Source: Lytechinus variegatus
Taxonomy: Eukaryota; Echinodermata; Echinoidea; Temnopleuroida; Toxopneustidae
DNA: 64,000 nt
Direction: 5' to 3'
NCBI RefSeq assembly: GCF_018143015.1
Contig: NC_054741.1
Location: 45,720,092-45,784,091 of the forward strand
Below, in pieces: positions 13,501-21,412 of the stretch; position 1 is the first letter of the stretch, and the number at the start of each line of letters is the position of its first letter. The notes below the pieces were generated by a model. It saw only the letters and a program-made list of their open reading frames with translations, did no database searches and had not been told where the DNA came from. The position numbers and the translations under genes are program-made.

Positions 13501-14183
13501 TATATTTTAAATCACTTACTGTTGCGTACATTTAACCCATAAGTTGTACTGATTTGCCCTGTAAATTGTGTTTTCCATTAATTTTCTTCAAATTTTGTAT
13601 TCTCCTTATTCACATGTACATTTCAAAGTAATGCTCATACATTTTTCAGTAAAAATGACTTTTTATGCACAATTTAAAAAATGTACATACATTATTTCTA
13701 TTGAATTAAAAGCTCCCCTTTTGTGTAATACAGGTAAAAGATGTCAGGACCCATAGGTTGGACAACCGCATGGAGTCCTTCTTTCTGGCTGAAACTCTCA
13801 AGTATCTCTACCTTCTCTTTGACCCGGACAATTTCATCCACCAAGATGGAGGCCAAGCCAAAATTGTGGACACGCCCCACGGTAAATGTTTCCTTGGGAC
13901 TGGAGGGTATATCTTCAACACCGAGGCACACCCTATAGACATTGGGGCCCTATCGTGCTGCGGCAGTGCAACCGATGAGTACTCCAGGATAGAGCATGCT
14001 TTGAGGACGTTAAACCGAAGGAAAGATCGGTTGAAGTGGATTCAGAATTATATCAGGGAGGATTCAAGCGATGGCGGCAGACATTTGAGTCAGAGAGGAC
14101 TGAACTCAGCCGTCAATTGCTCAGCCCAGCCATTCCATGCCAGGATGTCAATATTGGGAGAGATGTTTTCTGATTTAGAATGA
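1562..14183 (+). CDS. EDEM2: EDEM2, ER degradation-enhancing alpha-mannosidase-like protein 2 (5' end missing)
   Basis: Glycosyl hydrolase family 47 protein that acts on N-glycans of misfolded glycoproteins in the ER lumen and directs them to ERAD. Exons: 1562-1672, 4019-4164, 4692-4817, 6255-6466, 7452-7593, 8175-8299, 9816-9960, 12883-13001, 13734-14183. All have AG/GT borders and agreeing phases and sum to 524 codons plus a TGA. The protein follows human EDEM2 (578 aa) block by block: [51 protein letters not shown]-like (here [16 protein letters not shown]), [52 protein letters not shown] and [13 protein letters not shown]. The GH47 acidic residues (Glu of FETN, Asp of GVDSY, Glu of RPEFVES) and the calcium-site Thr of NTEAHP are present, so catalysis is not excluded by sequence. 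The exon carrying the signal peptide should end with two bases of a codon; I could not find it in 1-1500, and it may lie outside. Introns are full of repeats. Confidence 0.96.
1687..2781 (+). mobile_element. GTCTCACCTG-ended repeat with internal ~165-190 bp tandem units, copy A
   Basis: Starts GTCTCACCTGCATAGCAGAG, then GGCGCCGCTTTTCCGAC, and ends near CCAGAGGCATTCCACTTGTT just after a GTGAGAC inverted end. The inside is a run of diverged units, each with 'cataagagtaatcaagtatcactgaacatcctg', then GTCACATGACCAAGGTCAAAGGTCA. It carries the palindrome CTTAACCTGAGGTTAAG. It sits in an EDEM2 intron, 15 bases after a splice donor. Confidence 0.9.
2896..3571 (+). repeat. 338-bp tandem duplication
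   Basis: Two head-to-tail copies (2896-3233 and 3234-3571) that differ at only a few bases (for example CCCCGAGG against CCCCAAGG), in an EDEM2 intron. The duplication is recent or a fresh assembly duplication. No coding potential. Confidence 0.93.
4990..5560 (+). mobile_element. GTCTCACCTG-family repeat, copy B (partial)
   Basis: Begins inside the family at GGCGCTGCTTTTCCGACGG and contains three tandem units with the GGTCACATGACCAAGGTCAAA core. Both terminal inverted repeats are missing. Confidence 0.85.
5515..5945 (+). repeat. 211-bp tandem duplication
   Basis: Two copies of a unit starting AAGGTCAAAGGTCATTTAGG and including GAGTGCCGTATATCAGAAGTG. Copies begin near 5519 and 5731 and differ at about ten positions. 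Confidence 0.9.
6480..7025. mobile_element. 'TTTTCGCGGG' repeat fragment
   Basis: CG-rich island inside an AT-rich EDEM2 intron, with TTTTCGCGGGATTAATTTTTCGCG on the left and a GCGAATATTTCCACTTTTACAGTA end on the right. It looks like one intact end and one eroded end of a short DNA transposon. It immediately follows an exon. Confidence 0.55.
8462..9271 (+). mobile_element. CR1-type LINE reverse-transcriptase fragment
   Basis: Three overlapping open stretches in different frames encode the C-terminal part of a CR1/Jockey-like reverse transcriptase: [20 protein letters not shown], then [10 protein letters not shown]...[14 protein letters not shown], then [30 protein letters not shown]. Endonuclease and most of the polymerase are absent. 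At least one internal stop (after VIEPNSDA) and two frame changes show it is dead. It lies in sense orientation in an EDEM2 intron between exons 8175-8299 and 9816-9960. Confidence 0.9.
9272..9722 (+). repeat. ~125-bp tandem repeat ('gtgtaggtagatgacaccaa') next to the LINE
   Basis: Three diverged units containing GGTAGATGACACCAAAATAC, GGAGTCCGCAGGTCA and a TTAAATATG tail, followed by GCGGGGGCATCTGCGTCC. The right part resembles end motifs of tandem-repeat-bearing mobile elements in marine invertebrates. Confidence 0.7.
10346..11076. mobile_element. Short DNA transposon with TIR AACCCCTCAAAAAAAGTT
   Basis: Inverted ends AACCCCTCAAAAAA[A]GTT and TGCAACTCA at both sides, flanked by TA, as expected for a Tc1/mariner-like or ISL2EU-like non-autonomous element. 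Inside, a ~225-base segment (AGTGCTAATAAATTTCTTA to ATGCAGCAATG) is repeated directly, near 10380 and 10600. No transposase. Confidence 0.85.
11407..12150 (+). mobile_element. GTCTCACCTG-family repeat, copy C
   Basis: Complete-looking copy from GTCTCACCTGCATAGCAGAG to GGCATTCCACTTGTT, with three or four internal units and the GGCGCCGCTTTTCCGACGGC lead. It lies in the EDEM2 intron before exon 12883-13001. Confidence 0.92.
13115..13465 (+). repeat. Dispersed intron repeat, copy 1
   Basis: About 300 bases alignable to 51435-51725 on the same strand: both run from AATGACCACCAAAGTGTCTGT through GTTGGTGATCT(T/G)CAGTGT to GACTTTCTCATGA. Each copy lies in the intron just before a coding exon of its gene. 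Family unknown. Confidence 0.8.
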
Positions 14184-14287
14184 CTGCATTCCAGTGCTGT
14201 ATGTTATGGTCATGATATTGGAATTGTCATGACACCAAACTTCAATGAATAGAGTCCCCAAGTGTGACATCTCCAAATTTCTTTTAG

Positions 14288-14775
14288 GGGAAGTTCACCC
14301 TGAAGAAAACTTTGTTGTAAAAATAGCAGAAAAAATAGTAAAAAATATTGGTGAAGGATTGAGGAAAATCCGTTAAAGAGTAAGAAAGTTATTAGAGTTC
14401 AAAGTTTTGGATTTGTGACGTCATTAAACGAGCAGCTGCGCCATTTGTTATGTAATATAAAATGCATGAATTTCAAATTTTGTATGGTTCCAGGTGACTT
14501 CATTTTGTTTTCTATTCATGATCGGGTGTGAAATGATTTGTCTATTGATATACAAAAGGTACAGTGAAAACCATTTTCAATTTTCTGAGAAAATGACATT
14601 TCATTGATTTTTTACCATTCACTATGTAGGAATGCTGCTCGCATATGACGTCACAAATCAAATCATTGAAATTCTAATAACTTTTTAATTATTTGATGAA
14701 TTTTTCTCAAACCTTCGGCAATATTTTTCATTATTTTTTCTGCTATTTTTACAATTAACTTTTTGTTTACAATTA
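14288..14775. mobile_element. Fold-back MITE 'AGGGGAAGTTCACCC'
   Basis: Left arm GTAAAAATAGCAGAAAAAATAGT...TTGTGACGTCAT and right arm TGACGTCACAAATCAAATC...TTTTTTCTGCTATTTTTAC are inverted copies, so the ~490 bases fold into one long hairpin. It starts about 100 bases after the EDEM2 stop and probably lies in or next to the 3' UTR. Confidence 0.88.
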
Positions 14776-15409
14776 ACTTTTTTGTGATGTCATTGCTTCA
14801 GTACACATATAGATGATATTGTATCCGTGATATAGCGCCTTTCAGGCTTTCTGGATATAAAATGACAAAGTAATCTATGTAGGCCTATACCAGAGCTGCC
14901 AACATTGAGATGATACAATCCAGTAGATTTCGCAGAGGTATGATTTTGTGAGGGAGCGGTGGAACGTCCCACGGATGGGAGTTTTGGGTAGCAAAACACA
15001 TTAAGAAACAGCATTCGATAGTAATTGACATCTGTCTAAATCATCAAAACTTTTTTTTTAGATAGATGAAATGCACATTAGAGAGATTTCATGAATTGTC
15101 ATTGACTAAAAATATAGTTCAGGCAATACAGTAGATTTATGTTAAAAGAAAATGATTTTTTGAATAATTCATAAAAGAATGCATTCAACATGAAAATACC
15201 TTTATTGTCCAGAGGGGAAAGGGCTGCACACTTGCTTCATGTCTGAAATCACATTCCACTACTTGTCAATTCTCAACTTTGTATCAAGTACATGTACTTT
15301 TGGATGATCCTCAAAATTTCCACCTGACACTCCACAAATTCTCCAATTCATCTACTGTACTGGTGCTTGAGTTACCAAGGATACATGGGAACCTGGCAAC
15401 AAAGTAATG

Positions 15410-17112
15410 TCATGAGAAAAACGATACTTTCCTTCTGAGATTGATGTCAAACATTTCAGCTTTTTGTAGAAACTTAACGTCAAAGGGCCAGGTCTTCAGT
15501 GCGTTTCCACATGCAGACTGATAATATTTTCTTACTGATAGATAGAAATAATCCAGATCAACCTTGGTAAGCTGGAGAGACACATCACCTTCTTCAGTAG
15601 TCATGCTCTTGATGTACTCTTTTGCTTCTGTACCTATCGTCAGATCTTTGTCTGACCTTTGATTTTCCTTTCCATCGGACACATCGTTCACATGTGAACC
15701 CCGGTGGGGTCACTCAATATGACTTGGGGACCGCATGACCGTTACCAAAATCGCGGGAAAAGGGGTCAATTTCACAGAACGTCCGCGGACAGAACACTCC
15801 GCGAAGTAGTGAAATTAGGGGTGCTCACTGTCCTTGATCTGATGGAAATAGGGGTCAGGAAAAAGGGGAGAACGATTACGTGAAGTAAAATCCATCGCCG
15901 AGTCACCAGCCGCAGAGGGCGCGCGCATCATGCTCTGTATCTTTATATGGACAACTCTACATTTATTTTTACAAAGAATTCTACTTTTCTTATTTTTCAA
16001 GAAAAATAAAGTTCTTTTGGATTATTGTATCAGTATGACGTGGTTCTTGGTCATCTTTAAGGATTGAGCACTCTGACGCCTGTGTTGCAATTTCCTCTAA
16101 TGAGGAAAGGGTGTAAATGCCATGTCCTTGAAATACGGTAAATAGGGGGTAAATTTGCGAAATGGGCAAAAGTGTCCTTACAATCTATAATTAGGGGTGT
16201 TTCAAGGTACCATTTTACCGCAAATTTTTCCTTGTTTTGCGTGAAAATAGGGGGGTAAATTTCACAAAATGTCCTTGAAATTGACTGCAATAGGGGGTCA
16301 CTTGCATTTGTGGTAACGGTCATACGTGTCCCCCTCTGCGGCTGAGTGACCCCACCGGGATGTGAACATGCAGCAATACACTCTTGCTTCATAAATCTCA
16401 GAAGCAAGTCCCTGTATGTACCACTGAGCTTCCGATGCAGAATGTGCAAACATGGCTCCTTTTGTTGCAAAAGGAGATTGATACTGTCAAAAATCTTGTT
16501 GCTATATTGTAGGAAATGGCAATACAGTTTTGTTTGTGGTGAAATCATCAATCTGTGGATCCTGGCAAGACGTGACTCTTGGATACATGGTCTATGTTTG
16601 GTTCCAGCTTTTGGTTTTAGAAGAGGACGTTTAAATCGTAATGTATCTGCACTCTGAGGTCCATTTTCTTTCCTTTTCAATTTATTTTGAACAGACTCGC
16701 CTGTGAAGTTGCAGTCGAGGATGAGCCTTGATTGAGGGTCACTGTTGAAGTTTGCTTTCCTGCAGATGTAAAAAACCCTTGTTTTAGGGTCGCTATTGAC
16801 ATATGCTTTCCTGCAGATGTTGAAGAGCCTTGTTTGAGGGTCGCTGTTGAAGTTTGCTTTCCTGCAGATGTTGAAGAGCCTTGTTTGAGGGTCGCTGTTG
16901 AAGTTTGCTTTCCTGCAGATGTTGAAGAGCCTTGTTTGAGGGTCGCTGTTGAAGTTTGCTTTCCTGCAGATGTTGAAGAGCCTTGTTTGAGGGTCGCTGT
17001 TGAAGTTTGCTTTCCTGCAGATGTTGAAGAGCCTTGTTTGAGGGTCGCTGTTGAAGTTTGCTTTCCTGCAGATGTAGATGAGCTCAGTTTCACGGTCGCT
17101 GTTGAATTTCAT
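15410..17112 (-). pseudogene. hAT-like transposase-related coding remnant, split by a MITE
   Basis: Minus-strand reading frame: a 17-residue repeat tract, then a basic linker (NKLKRKENGPQSADTLRF), then helical sequence SPQTKLYCHFLQYSNKIFDS, PCLHILHRKLSGTYRDLLLR and FMKQECIAACSH. A 660-base element breaks the frame there; on the far side it resumes with VNDVSDGKENQRSDKDLTIG, and ends INLRRKVSFFS. With the insertion and one target copy left out, the frame continues in phase. The part toward the N-terminus has a stop before the repeats. It is either a transposase relic or a host gene derived from one. Confidence 0.65.
15700..16359. mobile_element. 660-bp MITE with 8-bp target duplication ATGTGAAC
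   Basis: Ends are perfect 17-base inverted repeats CCCGGTGGGGTCACTCA, followed by a second matching block ATGACCGTTACC in each arm. ATGTGAAC flanks it directly at 15692-15699 and 16360-16367. An 8-bp duplication fits hAT- or P-like elements. No transposase. It interrupts the coding remnant described above, so it is younger. Confidence 0.95.
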
Positions 17113-17125
17113 TTTTTTGTAGATG
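16720..17125 (-). repeat. 51-bp minisatellite, about 8 units, in coding sequence
   Basis: The word TGCAGATG recurs at exact 51-base spacing (16761, 16812, 16863, 16914, 16965, 17016, 17067) with a degenerate eighth copy at 17118. The central units are identical. The unit is 17 codons, so the frame is kept: KANFNSDPQTRLFNICR in the frame that continues into the transposase-like part, SSTSAGKQTSTATLKQG in another minus frame, and AVEVCFPADVEEPCLRV on the plus strand. Confidence 0.95.
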
Positions 17126-17644
17126 CCTCCTTAGCATTCTTCTCAGTTGATGAACCCTTTTTCAGGGTTTTCAATACTGTTTTTCCAGTTTTACATTTCA
17201 CTTCCTCTTTAAAGTAAAGGCTCCCACTGTGATAGAAGTCGGTCAATGCAGATTCCTAGAAACTAAAGAACTAAAGTGTTTCCATCACACATTGCAAAAC
17301 CAGAGAAAAAAATGGCTTGTTAGACTAATTCACCAATTGTTCGTAAAATTATCTTCATTTACATTGGAAGTCAATGTAAGATTATACAAAAACTGGTAAA
17401 AGATACTGGGTAAAATGAAAATGTGATAAGGAGGTTACGCGTGGGTGTATGGGAGTTAAACATGCTAGACTCGTAAAACAGTCGTTAGTATGAATTTTAC
17501 AATTTAACAGCTAAAAATCCTGACAGATCAACAGCTAAAAATCCCAATTATCTGGGAGATTTTGGCATGGGGTCGGGAGAACAAGAGATTGGATCTCAAT
17601 CCAGTATTCTCCCGCAGGATCCGGGAGACTTGGAAGCTCTGCTA

Positions 17645-18300
17645 TAGGCCTACATGTATTACACATGTATGTTAATTAGTAAATTATGCTAATCACGACA
17701 AACATTGCTTCTTGAAGAGGAAAACCTTTGCCTAAATGAATTCCTCACCATACTCATCCCTAGAATAACTATTAATGTTTTCAGTTTTCTGGATATATTA
17801 TGACAAAGAAATACATATATTACAGATGTATGTTAATTAGAGAATTATACTAATTGTGCTAATTATGACAATTTAACTACATAAAAAGGAAAATCATAGT
17901 CATAAATGAATTCCTCGTTCTGGAAAACCTTAGAAGAGCTGTATTATCTATACTTTGGTGATTTTTGGATTTACATTCACAAGTCTATATATTACACTTA
18001 TTCTAATTAGCTCATTATGTAAATTATGCTGATTACGATGACTTCTTTTCATAAAAATGAAAAATAAGGTGATGAATTAATTCCTTGTCACAAGAAACCT
18101 TAAAAAAAATTATATTTATGTTTTCAGTCTTTCTTGTTTAGAATTAGTTGCATTTTACATATTTAAAGAATATTAATTACATGATTATGCTAATTAAAAA
18201 AATTGCCTAAGGTTGCCAAGGTGGCAACCAAGCTAATTTTACTTCAAAACCCATCTATAACACAAATCACACAAAAAACCTTGTATTTAACAACTTTTCC
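17645..18300 (+). repeat. AT-rich repeat with TTAATTAG units, copy 1
   Basis: Contains several diverged ~170-base units (TGTTAATTAG...ATTATGCTAATTA, GAATTCCT..., AACCTTAGAA..., CTGGATAT...GACAAAGAA) and ends with GTTGCCAAGGTGGCAACC. The same family lies inverted at 30165-31040. Confidence 0.8.
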
Positions 18301-18323
18301 CAATATGGAACACTTCTACTGGA

Positions 18324-18905
18324 CTATACAATGTTTGAGATTGTGCAGATACCGTGCGCAGTGAAATGTGCGTATGAAATACGACTTGGAATCTTTTGAA
18401 TTGCCCAGTCCCATGTGTGTGACAAGTTAAAGCGGAGGTCTCCTATCTTGTTGATGGATGGGCATTCCACTCTTTCCGAGATGGCTTCCTTGAATCCTAG
18501 TTCAAAACATCTGGATTCCTTGTCCAATATATTAACTTCCTTATTGTCAAATGAGTGTTTGCGAGAACTGATGTGGATGTAGACCGCAGAATCTGGGATG
18601 CTTTCAGACCTGCTGGATGCTCGAGGTTGGTTCATGCAAACCCGCAGAGATTGCCGAGTTTCACCCACATAGAAGTCATCAAAATCCTCTTGAGAATGTC
18701 TGATGCCATATACCGAGTTCCTCTGTTTCTCTTTGGGAACTTTGTTGTTTACATGCACAAGTCTTTGTCTCAGGGTGTTAGGTTTGAAGGCGATGGGTAA
18801 TCGTGATCTCCGCCATATCTGCACAATCTCAAACATTACGAGGGCCTCCCCTTCATCGTCATTCACCGAAGAAGCCAATTGATAATTAGTGAAACATCCC
18901 AACAT
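18324..18905 (-). mobile_element. Penelope-like element fragment with GIY-YIG endonuclease domain
   Basis: The minus-strand open stretch (193 codons) has the GIY-YIG signature in its Penelope form, VYGIRHSQ...DDFYVGETRQSL, followed by HSFDNKEVNILDKESRCFEL, GFKEAI and LRFNLSHTWDW. This is the C-terminal endonuclease part only; no reverse transcriptase was found beside it, so it is a broken remnant. It lies between the convergent EDEM2 and coiled-coil genes. Confidence 0.88.
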
Positions 18906-20160
18906 TGAGATGATTTCCAGTTTTGTTGTTTAATTTATTACATTGATCACGACTGGATAAATGAGAGGAATTTACATCAGTTTATTATCATTACTTCTAC
19001 TGTGCTTTTCCCATAAGGCCAATGAAATTGAATGGAATGATATTTTCATAAAATACAAACTACAAGATGGGCACTTAATGCTTTTCTGAAAAAGGTGATG
19101 GAAACTGTGTAATTGCAAGTGGCAAATCATTCCAGTATTTTGAAGCCAACAGAGTAAAAGTTTATTGAAATGTGAGTGTAACTAGCCAACTCGGGTGCTC
19201 TAATTGGCCTATACAGAGTAGAGCAGTTAAATTCTGTGGAACCTGTTTATTTAGTATTTTGTAGACAAACAAGAGTAATTATTACCAGTTTATTTTGTGG
19301 AAGCACTGTTTGAGCACTATCATTACAAGGTAGACACCATGCTCGACATGGACTTTCAAAATGGACCCTAAGCAAGTAATTTGTTGCTTTTTCCCTGCCC
19401 TAAATAATACCTTGCAAAATTCATTTCATTATAGGTTGAAAAGTATACCCTTTTTCCTCAATTTGGCAATGTTGATACCTTTTTACAGTATGTGCATACA
19501 TTTTTAAGAATAGCCCTTTTACATGCTTTTATGCAGGATCAGGGTTCTCACTTTGTAATGGCAGCCCCCCCCCCCCCTCTAGAATTAGATCATGACAACA
19601 GTGATGAATTCAGTCGTAATGATAAGATGATTTTGATTCAATTGAACAAAATGACATTTATCAGGTCAATATTATCATGCAGCCCTTGCTGTACATTGGT
19701 ACCACTCACCCACTCCCAAGACATAAATGCAAATTTTCTCAGTTATTTATAAATGTTCAAAGAAAATTTATTCAGACTAATTGCTATGATGACTATGTAC
19801 ATTTATATTCTGAATGTGAATGCTTATGGAAAAAGTGCAATTAAAACAGTGGAATGAAAATTGAACTTTTTTGTTTATGTATAATAATGTTTAAAGATTT
19901 TTCAAATGTGTACATAATGGCAATTGCTACAAGTTATAAAGGTAAATCTGACTTTAAGAGACATTTTGAGATCTCAATATAGTCAAACTTGCTATAGAGT
20001 ACCTAAGTGACGACTTCTCATTTTTTTTTTTTTTGGGGGGGGGAATTTCAACATTTTTAATACCATACATCTGCGGGGCATGCTGAAAAAACCCACACAA
20101 ACCAATTTTGGTGGGAATCGGTCCAAGATATGACCTCATGAATACATAATTAACCTCACT
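18906..20160. other. Intergenic, no gene recognised
   Basis: AT-rich sequence with homopolymer runs (poly-C near 19567, poly-T/poly-G near 20019-20043). No coding pattern with splice signals or family resemblance was seen. Confidence 0.5.
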
Positions 20161-20166
20161 GAAGTC

Positions 20167-20218
20167 AATGTATTATTGGCCTGGTTCGAATCATTTAGAA
20201 CCAGGCCAATAATACATT
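20167..20218. repeat. Perfect 21-bp hairpin
   Basis: The arm AATGTATTATTGGCCTGGTTC and its exact reverse complement are separated by a 10-base loop (GAATCATTTA). It may be a tiny fold-back element remnant; a small-RNA precursor cannot be excluded. Confidence 0.9.
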
Positions 20219-20423
20219 TTTGGCATAGGGCAAAGGTATTTCATCATGCTCGACTGAAATATGGTAAAATAAAAAATTGATGACATTACACTTCGGCACT
20301 CTATAGTAAATTAGTGACAACCTGTAAAGAAGGACCACTTATCCATAAAGACCACATGTTTCATTTTCCTTTGATCATTTCCCCATTTAAACATGTACTA
20401 AAGGAACCTAGCCATAAAGTTAA

Positions 20424-20580
20424 CCTGGGGAGCGTTTCATGAAAGGACTTGTCAGACATTTATCCGACAAGTCCTGTTTTATCCGACAGTTACCACAGTA
20501 ACAGTGCCTTTCAACCAATCAGAATCCATGAAAGTTGTAAGATCTGACAACTTGTCGGACGAAAATATTGATGCAATGCC
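20424..20580 (+). mobile_element. Short MITE 'CCTGGGGAGCGTTTCATGAA'
   Basis: Matches, inverted, the element at 54312-54460: shared GGACTTGTCAGAC, TTATCCGACAGTTAC and GACAACTTGTCGGACGAAAAT-like parts. The right end is eroded here. Confidence 0.8.
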
Positions 20581-21412
20581 AACCAGCACATAAAAACTAC
20601 TTTTGTTGTCTGTTGTGTGGTCTTTATAGACTGGCTTCACTGTACAGTACTTTCTTTACTTTTTTTTTTTGGTAATTCTCAAGCTATCTTTTACTACAAA
20701 GTTAGGCACCTCAACAAATTCAGAGGTGGTTCTTGAAACCTAGGCACCTTAACAAAATTCCAAGGTGCTTCTCTGAAATGTTAAGAAATATTTTATCTGC
20801 ATACTGCAGTGCATACATAAATTGAATCTCAAAATGTCACTATTTACAATTGCCTAATTATGTACATATATGTATCACTGAAAAAGATGAAATTTAATGC
20901 TTACAACACCAAATCCGTATTTGCATTTGACATCAGGATAATCTACCCCTTCAAGAATGTCCTCATATTTATGCCTCCACCAGCTGTAGGTGGTTGCACT
21001 TCCCTTTGGATTTGGTCAAGTCAGGTGTAAATTTACAAATAAATATTGAATCGGCCACATATACAGGTGGAGGATGGCAAATGTAGACAAATATCTAGAT
21101 TGGAGTACCATAAACCAGGCTCAAACCAATTATGAACTCTTGTTTAAATCAAACTCTTGTCCAAAGTTGTGGTGTAACCATGGGTAGCCAATTATGACCC
21201 AAATCTCTAGCACTATAGATTCAAATTTTCAGCTTATTTGACACTCAATGCATTAATGACTGTCTGTGAATAATAACCAAAATAGTTTTGAAATGTAAGA
21301 TCTAAACAAAGTTTTAACAGATTTGGCTTCCCATTATTTTAGCCAAGACTTATCACAGCCTAAGTCAAACAAGACTCCAGAATCCTGGCCATTAATCTTC
21401 ATATCTCTACTA
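20581..21412. other. Likely 3' flank or 3' UTR of the coiled-coil gene
   Basis: AT-rich sequence downstream, on the minus strand, of the TGA at 21413. Two diverged copies of a GGCACCT(C/T)AACAAA...TTC motif lie near 20705 and 20745. Several possible polyadenylation hexamers; none is decisive. Confidence 0.45.

Larger units (their letters stand above)
14891..17641 (-). mobile_element. Decayed hAT-like DNA transposon
   Basis: Proposed ends are CAGAGCTGCCAA (14891) and the inverted TTGGAAGCTCTG (ending 17641), typical of hAT elements. I could not identify a clean 8-bp direct target duplication: the flanks GCCTATAC and CTATAGGC are inverted to each other. Inside, on the minus strand, a coding stretch resembles proteins of hAT/ZMYM-like families (YCHFLQYSNKIFDSINLLLQ, PCLHILHRKLSGTYRDLLLR, INLRRKVSF). 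The C-terminal hAT dimerisation block is missing, so the element is non-autonomous. The flanks belong to the AT-rich repeat described at 17645-18300. Confidence 0.6.

Noticed and set aside
15704-16340. Minus-strand continuation GGVTQPQRGTRMTVTT as part of the protein
   Set aside because: It is read-through into the 660-bp MITE.
16732-17217. Plus-strand open frame with AVEVCFPADVEEPCLRV repeats
   Set aside because: Shadow of the stop-free 51-bp unit; the minus frame continues into recognisable sequence.
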